Source: Treponema sp. OMZ 798 (GTDB lineage: Bacteria > Spirochaetota > Spirochaetia > Treponematales > Treponemataceae). From it: a stretch of 64,000 nucleotides of DNA. Both the position numbers and the translations under genes were made by a program. Shown here piece after piece: positions 7,669 to 16,160 of this stretch. The notes beneath the pieces were generated by a model that saw only the letters and a program-made list of their open reading frames with translations, searched no databases and was not told the origin of the DNA. Location: positions 1,736,001 through 1,800,000 of the forward strand of contig NZ_CP051305.1 of NCBI RefSeq assembly GCF_024181385.1, written 5' to 3'. Within the stretch, counting starts at the first letter, position 1. Every line of letters starts with the position of its first letter.

Positions 7669-9474
7669 ATGTTTATAAACAAACAACTCATTTTTCTTTC
7701 AAAGGGAGGAAGAAAACTTTTACTTCTTTCTTCCGTTTTAAATTTTCTTCTACTTTCGTCAAAGGTGTTGATTACCTTATGCACGGCGTTGATGGTGCAG
7801 TTAATATTCGGAAAAGAAAAAATTTTATGTTTTACCTCCTTAAATCAAATATTTATTTGTCTGGGAATTTTAGCGGTTTTTTCCATCATATTACAGCGTA
7901 CAACAAGCTTAAAAGGACAAGAATGCAGTATTAAAATTAAAGATATCTTGCGCGAAAAAGTTTTTAAAAAACTTTTTGCTCTAGGCCCAGCCTATACTAT
8001 CAACAGACGTTCAGGAGAACTTGCCTCCATGGTTTTTGCAAAAACAGAATGGTTAAGTCCATACTTTTACCAATACCTTCCCTTTGTAAGCGGTACCATA
8101 TTACTAGACATAGTATTAATTTCGATTTTATTTTACCTTGATTATGTAGTAGGTATAATCTGCCTTTTAGGAGCTGCAGGTATGTTGGGGTTTCCAATGT
8201 TCTTTTTTAAAATTATGCAAGAAAGAGGAAAGGAAGAACATGCAGCCCATTCAAAATACTATTCTGATTGTCTGGATGCATTACAAGGCCTTACTTCTTT
8301 AAAAGCCTTAAATGCCGATGAGTACCAAAAAGAGAAACTTAAAAAGCAGGGCGAAATCTTGCGTGTTACAATTATGAATCACTTAAAGGTTACTATGATC
8401 GACAGCGGAGTTTTACAGCTTTGTGCGGCAATCGGAGGAACCTTATCGGCGGCAGTTGCAGCATTAAGAGCTTACCTATATTCTTCGCCCGACAACCTTA
8501 TCTACATTTTATTTTTAACCGCAGCTTGTTTCTCACCCATGTATATTCTCATAAATATTTGGCACTTGGGTTATCGAGGTGTTACGGCCTCTTATGAAAT
8601 CTATAATTTTTTAAAAACACCGGTAAAACTTTCTCTTTCGGCAAATCTTTTAAACGTAAGCAAAAAAGATAATCTAAAGGAAGGAAGCGAACTTAAATCA
8701 AAACAGGCAACAGATAATTTTACCGGAGATATTTCTTTTACAAATGTAAACTTTGCCTATGAGGAAACTGACGTAATAAAAGATATCTCTTTTACAATTC
8801 CGAACGGTACTTCAACGGCCCTTGTCGGTTCTTCAGGCAGCGGAAAGTCCACAATAGCACATCTCCTTGCAGGTTTTTATCCTATTAAAAACGGAACAAT
8901 AAGGGTGGGAGAAAAAATTCTATCCGAAAAAACAGTGGATGAAATTCAAAATTTGATTTCTGCCGTTTGGCAGGACAGTCATATTTTTTTCGGGACAGCC
9001 TACCAAAATATTTTAATAGGCAAGCCGGATGCAACAAAAGAAGAAGTAATAGAGGCTGCAAAAAAAGCACGCATTCACGATTTTATCTCAAGTCTCCCTG
9101 ACGGGTATAACACAGTCCTAGGTGAACGAGGTGCAAAATTTTCAGGAGGAGAAAGACAGCGCATTGCCATAGCAAGGGCCTTTTTAAGAAACTCTCCTAT
9201 TCTAATTTTTGATGAAGCCACCTCCTCTCTTGACAGGCAAAGCGAAATGGAAATCCAAAAAAGCTTTTCGGAACTATGTAAGGGTAAAACCGTTTTGATA
9301 ATTGCCCACAGGCTTGCAACTATTCAAAAAGCGGAACAAATTTGCATAATCGATAACGGAAAAATAGAAGATGCAGGAACACATGAAGAGCTCTCCTCAA
9401 AGTCGGAATCTTACCGTAAGCTCATGGGAGAGCAAATCTTAAAACAAAAAATTAAAAAGGAAGCCTATGATTAA
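7669..9474 (+). CDS. ABC exporter half-transporter, first of a heterodimeric pair
   Basis: This encodes 601 residues: an exporter membrane domain (residues 1-320, about six hydrophobic segments) and an ATPase domain with Walker A GSSGSGKST, signature FSGGERQRIAIARA, Walker B ILIFDEATSSLD and H-loop IIAHRLATIQ. The catalytic glutamate is present. The ATG at 7669 follows GGAG. Its stop overlaps the next gene by 8 bases, so the two are translationally coupled and probably form a heterodimer. The substrate is unknown. Paired exporters of this kind move drugs, lipids, peptides or siderophores. Confidence 0.9.
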   Translation: MFINKQLIFLSKGGRKLLLLSSVLNFLLLSSKVLITLCTALMVQLIFGKEKILCFTSLNQIFICLGILAVFSIILQRTTSLKGQECSIKIKDILREKVFKKLFALGPAYTINRRSGELASMVFAKTEWLSPYFYQYLPFVSGTILLDIVLISILFYLDYVVGIICLLGAAGMLGFPMFFFKIMQERGKEEHAAHSKYYSDCLDALQGLTSLKALNADEYQKEKLKKQGEILRVTIMNHLKVTMIDSGVLQLCAAIGGTLSAAVAALRAYLYSSPDNLIYILFLTAACFSPMYILINIWHLGYRGVTASYEIYNFLKTPVKLSLSANLLNVSKKDNLKEGSELKSKQATDNFTGDISFTNVNFAYEETDVIKDISFTIPNGTSTALVGSSGSGKSTIAHLLAGFYPIKNGTIRVGEKILSEKTVDEIQNLISAVWQDSHIFFGTAYQNILIGKPDATKEEVIEAAKKARIHDFISSLPDGYNTVLGERGAKFSGGERQRIAIARAFLRNSPILIFDEATSSLDRQSEMEIQKSFSELCKGKTVLIIAHRLATIQKAEQICIIDNGKIEDAGTHEELSSKSESYRKLMGEQILKQKIKKEAYD

Positions 9475-11236
9475 AGTAAACGACACTATCTTTGCCCTGA
9501 CCAAATATATTAAAGGTTTTAAACTTTACTTATTTATTTCGATATTGTGCAATGCAATATTTAAACTCATTCCAATAGCACTTTCACTTTTAACCTCCTA
9601 TACCATAAGCGCAATACTTTTAGGCCGGACTGAAAGAATAAAACTACTGTTCATTTTGATTTGTATTTTTATTGCCCTGCAAGCAGTCTTTGCCTATCTT
9701 GATATTTATGTTGGCCATGACATGGCTTATAGAATTTTGACAAAGCTAAGAATGTTAGCCTACGAAAAAATAGATGAGATAGCTCCTGCAGGACTTGAAA
9801 ACGAAAGAAGCGGCAATTTAACTTCAATAGTTTTAAACGATGTAGAAATTCTGGAATGGTTTTATGCTCACACCATTGCTCAGATTTTTGTTGCAATTTT
9901 TATTCCCCTTGCAGTTTTAATATTTTTGGGAAGCCTTTCAATTTATCTTTCTCTGGTTCTCCTACCCACACTTATCTTACTCATGCTATTTCCTAAATTT
10001 AAAAAAAGAGAGGCAGACAAACACGGCTTCGATTACATGAAGGCTGCGGGCGGCCTAAATGCCGAATCTGTTGACTGCATTCAAGGCTTAAAGGATATTA
10101 TTTCTTTTAGATACCAAGAACACTATCTAAAAAAAATGTTTAACTCCGTGACAGGTTTTAATAAAGCTGTGTTTACGGATGCCAAACGGAGAACAGACCA
10201 AAATTTAATCTTATCGATTCTAATGCTGACGGCTTCTTTTTCTGTAATGATTACCGCAGCCTTTTTAGTAAAAAACGGTTCCTTAGCCCCTCTTTGGTTT
10301 TTGCCCGTCTTGGTAATTTCTTCGGCATTTTTAAATCCCATAGCCGATGCCCTGCAAATGAGTACCCAATACGGTCTCATCGCTGCAGCCTCAAAAAGAG
10401 TATTTAATCTTCTTTTTATGGAGCCCGAAGTTTACGATATGGGAACAAAAACGGCTGAAGAAATAATCGCCAAAGGAGAACACAATGTAAAAGAAATTTG
10501 CGTAGAATTCGACAATGTAGAATTTACCTATCCTCAAAAAAATGAGGAGAAGCAGAATCCTAAAATATTAGACGGACTTTCGTTCAAATTTAAAACAGGC
10601 GAAACCCTTGCCCTTGTAGGACATTCCGGTTCCGGAAAAACTACCGCAGCCCGTCTTTTGCAAAGATTTAGAGAACCCGATGCAGGTTCAATAAAAATCA
10701 GCGGTACCGATATAAGAGAATTAAGGTTGAGGTCTTTAAGGGATCTTATTACCGTAGTTCCTCAAGATGTATACTTATTTAATATAAGTATAGAAGAAAA
10801 TTTGCGGCTTGCAAAAAGAGAGGCAAGTACGGAAGAAATCCAAAATGCAATAAATGAAGCCGAAGCAGATAAGTTTATCGAAAAGCTTCCCTTAGGTAAA
10901 AATACCGTAATAGGAGAGCGAGCCTTAAAACTTTCAGGCGGAGAAAAACAGCGGCTTTCGATAGCCCAAGCCTTCTTAAAAAATTCTCCCGTTTTGGTAT
11001 TAGATGAAGCGTCGGCAAATCTCGATTCAGAAAATGAAAGACTTATAAATTTAGCCTTAAAAAAATTGAAGGAAGGAAGAGCCTGCCTCGTTATTGCTCA
11101 TAGAATTTCGACAATAAAAAGCGCCGATAAAATTGTGGTGTTAAAGGAGGGGAAGGCCCTTGCACAAGGCAGCTTTGATGAACTTTTAGAAAGTTGCCCC
11201 TACTTTGTAAATTTAATAGGAGCAAAAGAAGAATAA
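9467..11236 (+). CDS. ABC exporter half-transporter, second of a heterodimeric pair
   Basis: This encodes 589 residues with the same layout as its partner: about six membrane segments, then Walker A GHSGSGKTT, signature LSGGEKQRLSIAQ, Walker B VLVLDEASANLD and H-loop VIAHRISTIK. Unlike many heterodimeric exporters, neither subunit has an obviously degenerate catalytic site. The ATG at 9467 lies inside the end of the upstream gene, preceded by AAGGAAG. It is convergent with the chemoreceptor gene 14 bases beyond its stop. Confidence 0.9.
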   Translation: MIKVNDTIFALTKYIKGFKLYLFISILCNAIFKLIPIALSLLTSYTISAILLGRTERIKLLFILICIFIALQAVFAYLDIYVGHDMAYRILTKLRMLAYEKIDEIAPAGLENERSGNLTSIVLNDVEILEWFYAHTIAQIFVAIFIPLAVLIFLGSLSIYLSLVLLPTLILLMLFPKFKKREADKHGFDYMKAAGGLNAESVDCIQGLKDIISFRYQEHYLKKMFNSVTGFNKAVFTDAKRRTDQNLILSILMLTASFSVMITAAFLVKNGSLAPLWFLPVLVISSAFLNPIADALQMSTQYGLIAAASKRVFNLLFMEPEVYDMGTKTAEEIIAKGEHNVKEICVEFDNVEFTYPQKNEEKQNPKILDGLSFKFKTGETLALVGHSGSGKTTAARLLQRFREPDAGSIKISGTDIRELRLRSLRDLITVVPQDVYLFNISIEENLRLAKREASTEEIQNAINEAEADKFIEKLPLGKNTVIGERALKLSGGEKQRLSIAQAFLKNSPVLVLDEASANLDSENERLINLALKKLKEGRACLVIAHRISTIKSADKIVVLKEGKALAQGSFDELLESCPYFVNLIGAKEE

Positions 11237-11249
11237 AATTATTGTCAAC

Positions 11250-13331
11250 CTACACCTTAAACTTTGCAATCTCGGAAGCAACCCCTATAGCCGTTTCTTT
11301 ATTTAGGCTTGCAATATCGGTTACATCTTGAACCGTTTTGTTGACCTGCCCTACACCAACCGACATTTCGGTCATACTTTGAGTTATATTTTCAGAAAGA
11401 GAAGAAAGGGTTTTAAGCTCTTGTGAAATTTTTTCTATTTTTGCAAGCATTTCATCTGAACCTCTTTTGACGGCTTTGCTTACCTCTTCCATTCCATGTA
11501 TTTCATGTAGGACAGCCTCTGCATCTTTGAGCTGCTCATTCATGGTTCTGATCATTCCGTCTTCTTGGCGGTAGATAAAATCCATCATAGAGCTTATCTT
11601 TTCAAATTGTTCTGAAACGCGGGGCCCTGCGCCGTTTAGGTTTTCGATCTTGCTTTTTAACTCTTCCAAAACCTTTGTAATATTTTTACCCTGCTCTCCG
11701 GATTCTTCGGCAAGTTTTCTGATTTCATCGGCAACAACGGCAAAGCCCTTTCCGGATTCTCCTGCATGAGCGGCCTCGATTGCTGCATTCATTGCAAGGA
11801 GGTTTGTCTGACTTGCCGTATTTTGGATAACCGAAATTGCATCCAAAAGTCCTTCTGATTGTTCCGTTACGATTCCGGTAATATCCACCACCGATTTTAC
11901 AGTTTCTTTTCCTTGATGGGTAGCCTGCTCGAGCTCCTTAATGGCCTTTAAATTGTCTTGAGCCTTACTTCTCACTCCTTCTATATTCGAAACTATTTCT
12001 CCGACGGACTTTGTAGAAGATGTAAAACTTTCGGCCTGATTGTCGATATGAACATCAAGGTCCGAAATATTTTTTGATATTTCATCTACCTTGCTGACAG
12101 CGTTTTCGACACTGGAGTTTTGAGTGAGCACCTGTCCCCTCACCCCTTCAATATTTGCAGTAATCTCATTTAAGGCAGCGGCAGATTCAACCATATTTGC
12201 GGATAAATTTTCACATATTCCCTGCATCCTATCAGTATGTTTACCTATACTTGCAAGGGCAGCACTTACTTTTTCGATTGCATTATTTAAAACTGAGGTT
12301 ATGCTTCCCACCTCATCATTTGAAACATCAGCCCTTATACTAAAATCTCCTTCGGCTATCTTATTAAATACCGAATTCATTTTAGCAAAACGGCCGAAAA
12401 AGATCCGTAATAAGAATGAACTGATTACCAGCATAATCAGCAAAATAGCAAATGACCATATAAAAGGCAAACGTAAAATTAAAAAGATTGGCGGGATAAA
12501 TTCTTCCATGGGAGCTGCAAGCATAATTGAATAAGGAAAATTTTTTAATTGTTTTTTTGCAATAAGCACCTTACCCAGATTCTTATCGGTATAATAATTA
12601 AGTCCGGAAAAGCCCTCAACAGGCAGCAGACTTCCCGTAATAAGATCTATATTTTTTCCGATTAATTCAGTCTTTGAGGAGATTAAAACTTGATCTCCTT
12701 TTCCAATAAAGCCCAGCCATGAATTAGTGCTGGGTATGGATTTTTTCATTTTTTCTATGGCGCTATCCAAATTCACTGACAAGCCTGCAAAGCCCAAGGT
12801 TTCCCCCCTATTATTAAAAACTTTACAGTCAAACCAAATATTTGTAGTTCCTAATGTTTTATTGTAATCAATGTCATAAAATATATTTTCTTTTTCTTTT
12901 AACAGAGCATAAAACCATGAGTCATCAGGATTATCTTTAGATAATTGATCCCGCACAATATTTTTATCTTTATCAACTACGTAATAAGAACCGGTCAAGC
13001 CGGAAGCTGCAAAACATGTACTGAATTTTTCCTCACCTGCCAGCTTTAGCATCATTGATTTGATATCTTCCCCGTCTTTTCCATCCTCTTCGTAAGACTC
13101 GAACCATCTTATTAAATTGTCCTGCCTCGCAAAATTTTTTGAAATGGTTAAACCGCTTTCAAGATCTCTTTGCAGTTCCGAAAAAGAAGAATCTAAGATA
13201 TACTGAATATTTTTATAAAAAATACCCTCGATAAATGATCTTGTATAATAAAGGGTTGAAGTTAAAGCGCCGAATACAACAATAACCAAGGTAAGGGTTA
13301 AAAACAAATTTACTGATGTTCTAATTTTCAT
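11250..13331 (-). CDS. Methyl-accepting chemotaxis protein
   Basis: This encodes 693 residues. A membrane segment at about residues 7-30 is followed by a periplasmic ligand-binding region of about 250 residues that looks like a dCACHE domain. A second membrane segment lies at about 285-310, then a HAMP domain ([19 protein letters not shown]) and a long coiled-coil signalling domain. The conserved tip is [20 protein letters not shown], followed by [18 protein letters not shown]. It would signal through CheW/CheA to the periplasmic flagella. The start is supported by GAGG five bases before the ATG. The ligand is unknown. Amino-acid sensing is common for dCACHE receptors, but that is inference only. 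Confidence 0.92.
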   Translation of the reverse strand: MKIRTSVNLFLTLTLVIVVFGALTSTLYYTRSFIEGIFYKNIQYILDSSFSELQRDLESGLTISKNFARQDNLIRWFESYEEDGKDGEDIKSMMLKLAGEEKFSTCFAASGLTGSYYVVDKDKNIVRDQLSKDNPDDSWFYALLKEKENIFYDIDYNKTLGTTNIWFDCKVFNNRGETLGFAGLSVNLDSAIEKMKKSIPSTNSWLGFIGKGDQVLISSKTELIGKNIDLITGSLLPVEGFSGLNYYTDKNLGKVLIAKKQLKNFPYSIMLAAPMEEFIPPIFLILRLPFIWSFAILLIMLVISSFLLRIFFGRFAKMNSVFNKIAEGDFSIRADVSNDEVGSITSVLNNAIEKVSAALASIGKHTDRMQGICENLSANMVESAAALNEITANIEGVRGQVLTQNSSVENAVSKVDEISKNISDLDVHIDNQAESFTSSTKSVGEIVSNIEGVRSKAQDNLKAIKELEQATHQGKETVKSVVDITGIVTEQSEGLLDAISVIQNTASQTNLLAMNAAIEAAHAGESGKGFAVVADEIRKLAEESGEQGKNITKVLEELKSKIENLNGAGPRVSEQFEKISSMMDFIYRQEDGMIRTMNEQLKDAEAVLHEIHGMEEVSKAVKRGSDEMLAKIEKISQELKTLSSLSENITQSMTEMSVGVGQVNKTVQDVTDIASLNKETAIGVASEIAKFKV

Positions 13332-13399
13332 TATAGCCTCGATTCAAATATTTATTCATTATTTTAATACATTTTATCAAAAATATCTAGTAATAAAAG

Positions 13400-13444
13400 A
13401 AAAAAAGTCCCGTCCTCAGAGAATGTAAACTCTAAAAACGGGAC
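13400..13444 (-). terminator. Intrinsic terminator of the patB-nhaC operon
   Basis: On the minus strand GTCCCGT and ACGGGAC form a 7-bp stem with an inner AGAG/CTCT pairing. T7 follows directly. Confidence 0.75.
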
Positions 13445-13476
13445 AGTTTTCTAGGAAACCTTATTTTTTAACTTAA

Positions 13477-14802
13477 TCAGATAGCAGCCTTTTCTTCCTT
13501 GGTTCTTAAAAGACCTAATTGAATAGTTATAACGGCAGCCGCTATCAATCCGAAGATATAATATGAGTGTGCAAGAACTGCCGTAGGAGCAACACCTGAC
13601 AGACCTGTTACAATCAGCATACCTCCGTCATGCGGGCAAAGGGCCAAGAAGGCACAAGCAAAGATATCAAGTAAACTTGCTAAGCGTTTCGGTGAAATCT
13701 TGTATTGAAAGCCGATTTCCTTTGCAATAGGAGCAGATATAATGATGGCTATTGTATTGTTTACCAAGGAAATGGACAGAAGTCCCGATAACAAACCGAT
13801 TCCGTATTCTGCACCTTTTCTGCTCTTGATTCTTGAAGTAATCTTATTGATAAGCCAATCAATACCGCCGTAGTATTTTATCAAACCGATTAGACCGGAG
13901 ATTAAGATGGCAACTATAGTAATGCTCATCATATCTTCCATACCTTCTCCTAAGGATTGAACAAAGGTCATAAATGTCAAGGTGCCCTGCAAAATGCCTA
14001 TCAAACCGGCCATAACAATTCCGACAAAGAGAACAGCAACAACATTCATTCCTGTCAGAGCTGTAATTAAAACTACAATATAAGGAATAATTCTTATCAA
14101 ATGGAATTCCAAGTCTCCTGTAATTGTACCTTTACCGCCCATAATCGCATACAAGATAAAGGCAAAAACTGCAGCCGGTATGGCAATTAAAAGGTTCATT
14201 CTAAACTTATCCTTCATTTCACAGCCTACACCCTTCGTTGCAGAAATAGTCGTATCCGATATGATTGAAAGGTTGTCGCCGAAATAGGCTCCGCCGATTA
14301 CTGCACTGCAAGCTACAGCCAAATTTAGATCAGACTTTGTTGCTACACCGATAGCAATAGGGGCCATAGCAGCAATCGTTCCCATGGAAGTTCCAATTGC
14401 CGTAGAAATAAAACAGCTCATTAAAAATACTCCGGGAATCAACAATGCACTCGGAATATAGGTTAAGCCTAAATTGACAATGCTGTCTACACCGCCCATC
14501 GCCTTTGCAGCACCTTGAAAACCTCCGGCCAAGAGATAGATAAGGCCTATGAGCATTACGCCTTCATTTCCGGCATTTTTAGAAAACACATCAACCTTTG
14601 TACCGAATTTTTCCTTGCGGTTCATAAGAACAGCAATGAAGATACCGATTAAAAGAGCAACATGCCTTGGAAATTGTTTAAAAGCCTTAGGAACTCCCTG
14701 AGCCGTAAAAAACAAACCGAATCCGATGTACAAGGCTAAAAAAACCAGTAACGGAACAAAGGCTATAAAGCCGTACCTTTTTGAACTTCTACTTTCATCC
14801 AT
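13477..14802 (-). CDS. NhaC family Na+/H+ antiporter-type transporter
   Basis: This encodes 441 residues with about 11-12 hydrophobic segments. STAIGTSMGTIAAMAPIA and GGAYFGDNLSIISDTTISATKG are the conserved NhaC-family core (the FGD-S-SDT motif). The family includes Na+/H+ antiporters and malate/lactate antiporters, all in the inner membrane. The start follows AGGAG inside a 10-base gap after the PatB stop, so the two genes form one operon. The pairing with a C-S lyase suggests exchange or uptake of an amino-acid-related substrate or product, not only pH control; that is inference. Confidence 0.88.
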   Translation of the reverse strand: MDESRSSKRYGFIAFVPLLVFLALYIGFGLFFTAQGVPKAFKQFPRHVALLIGIFIAVLMNRKEKFGTKVDVFSKNAGNEGVMLIGLIYLLAGGFQGAAKAMGGVDSIVNLGLTYIPSALLIPGVFLMSCFISTAIGTSMGTIAAMAPIAIGVATKSDLNLAVACSAVIGGAYFGDNLSIISDTTISATKGVGCEMKDKFRMNLLIAIPAAVFAFILYAIMGGKGTITGDLEFHLIRIIPYIVVLITALTGMNVVAVLFVGIVMAGLIGILQGTLTFMTFVQSLGEGMEDMMSITIVAILISGLIGLIKYYGGIDWLINKITSRIKSRKGAEYGIGLLSGLLSISLVNNTIAIIISAPIAKEIGFQYKISPKRLASLLDIFACAFLALCPHDGGMLIVTGLSGVAPTAVLAHSYYIFGLIAAAVITIQLGLLRTKEEKAAI

Positions 14803-14812
14803 AAATTTTCTC

Positions 14813-15985
14813 CTATATTTTTTTTATTGCAGCTTCCAACTGCATAAGAGCCCTTTCAATTACCCGGCGAGAAGTTGCTGCATTAAATCTCACAAAACCG
14901 CTTCCGCCTTCACCGAATTCTATTCCGCTTCCCAAAGCAAGTCCTGCTTTTTCTACAAGAAATTTTTTAAGCTCATCGTCATTCATTTTTAGATCTCTTG
15001 CATCTATCCAGCAAAGATAGGTTGCTTCAGGTTTGTTCGGTTTTAAAACCGGAATATTTTTTTTGCAATATTCATAGATGAATTCCATATTGCCGTGAAT
15101 ATAATCTATTGCCTGACTAAGCCACTCTTCTCCTTCTCGGTAGGCAGCAATAGTTGCTACAAGACTAAAACAATTATTGCGTGCTACATCCATCTCTTTT
15201 AAGTTTGCAATGTATTGATCTTTTTCTTCCATGTTGGGGAAAATAATTGTAGATGCTTGTAAGCCTGCAAGGTTAAAGGTTTTACTGGGAGCTATCATAG
15301 TATAGGTAATTGTTTCAACCTCTTTAGAAATAGAAGCCGTAGGTATGTGCTTAAAGCCTGAAAAAATTAAATCCGAATGAATTTCGTCCGAAATGATTTT
15401 GACCTTGTATTTTAAACAAAGGGAGGTTAAGCGTTCAAGTTCATCCCTTGTCCAAACACGGCCGACAGGATTATGAGGATTGCAAAATATAAAAAACTTA
15501 ATTCCTTTTTTAAACTCCGCTTCAATACCTTCAAAATTCATTTTATATTTTTCCCCTTCTACTATAAGAGGAATGTTCACCAATGTTCTTTTTGTATTTA
15601 AAACTATATCGGTAAAGGGATGATAAACAGGGGTCGTTATCATCATACGGTCTTGCTCGGTACTGAACATCTGCAGCATCATACGCATTGCAGGCACAAC
15701 CCCCGGAGCAAAGGCCATAAGATTTGTATCCGGTTTGTAATTGTTTCTTTTAATCTGCCAATCTGCAACAGCATCAAAATAAGAATCAGGCCTAAAGGTG
15801 TATCCGAAAATACCCTGCTCTGCTCTTTCTATTATTGCATCAATTATGGGTCTTGCAGTTTTAAAATCCATGTCGGCTATCCATAAGGGAATCACATCAT
15901 TTGTACCGTAATGCAAATGAGCTTCTTCAAACTTTGCCGAATAATTTGAAGACCGGTCTATTATTTCATCAAAATCATATTTCAT
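14813..15985 (-). CDS. MalY/PatB family PLP-dependent C-S lyase (cystalysin family)
   Basis: This encodes 390 residues. The N-terminus YGTNDVIPLWIADMDFKT, the FCNPHNPVGRVWT motif, the DEIHSDL PLP-contacting segment and APSKTFNLAG, whose lysine binds PLP, define the MalY/PatB fold-type I group. These enzymes cleave cystathionine or cysteine to pyruvate, ammonia and a thiol or H2S. T. denticola cystalysin is a known haemolytic member, but this protein differs clearly from the cystalysin sequence I recall and is probably a paralogue. It is the first gene of the patB-nhaC operon, behind a sigma-54 promoter. The start follows TTGGAG. Confidence 0.88.
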   Translation of the reverse strand: MKYDFDEIIDRSSNYSAKFEEAHLHYGTNDVIPLWIADMDFKTARPIIDAIIERAEQGIFGYTFRPDSYFDAVADWQIKRNNYKPDTNLMAFAPGVVPAMRMMLQMFSTEQDRMMITTPVYHPFTDIVLNTKRTLVNIPLIVEGEKYKMNFEGIEAEFKKGIKFFIFCNPHNPVGRVWTRDELERLTSLCLKYKVKIISDEIHSDLIFSGFKHIPTASISKEVETITYTMIAPSKTFNLAGLQASTIIFPNMEEKDQYIANLKEMDVARNNCFSLVATIAAYREGEEWLSQAIDYIHGNMEFIYEYCKKNIPVLKPNKPEATYLCWIDARDLKMNDDELKKFLVEKAGLALGSGIEFGEGGSGFVRFNAATSRRVIERALMQLEAAIKKI

Positions 15986-16024
15986 ACAACTTTACTCCAA
16001 TAAAAATACTTTATCTTATATTAA

Positions 16025-16038
16025 GCAAAAAGAATACC
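16025..16038 (-). promoter_or_regulatory. Sigma-54 (-24/-12) promoter of patB-nhaC
   Basis: On the minus strand TTGGTAT-TCTTT-TTGCTT has the invariant GG and GC exactly 10 bases apart, as sigma-54 requires. The predicted start near 16013 is about 28 bases from the patB ATG. The gene immediately upstream encodes a sigma-54 activator. Confidence 0.75.
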
Positions 16039-16112
16039 AAGTAAAAATAAATGAGAAGAATTTACGGTTTTATAGAAAAGGATGTTATTTTATAGAAGAA
16101 TCTCACAATATT

Positions 16113-16154
16113 AAATGGGATAAATAACCCAAATATACCCATTTAAGTCCCATT
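16113..16154 (-). promoter_or_regulatory. Phased upstream activator sites (three direct 11-bp repeats plus an inverted copy)
   Basis: On the minus strand AATGGGACTTA, AATGGGTATAT and TTGGGTTATTT follow each other with an exact 11-base period. They are closed by an inverted ATCCCATTTA, so the TGGG cores face one side of the helix. The block starts about 75 bases upstream of the -24 box, a normal distance for an enhancer-binding protein. Confidence 0.6.
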
Positions 16155-16160
16155 AATACT

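Noticed and set aside
14813..15985. Cystalysin (hly) itself
   Set aside because: The protein shares the family motifs but differs along most of its length from the T. denticola cystalysin sequence I recall, so it is called a PatB-family paralogue.
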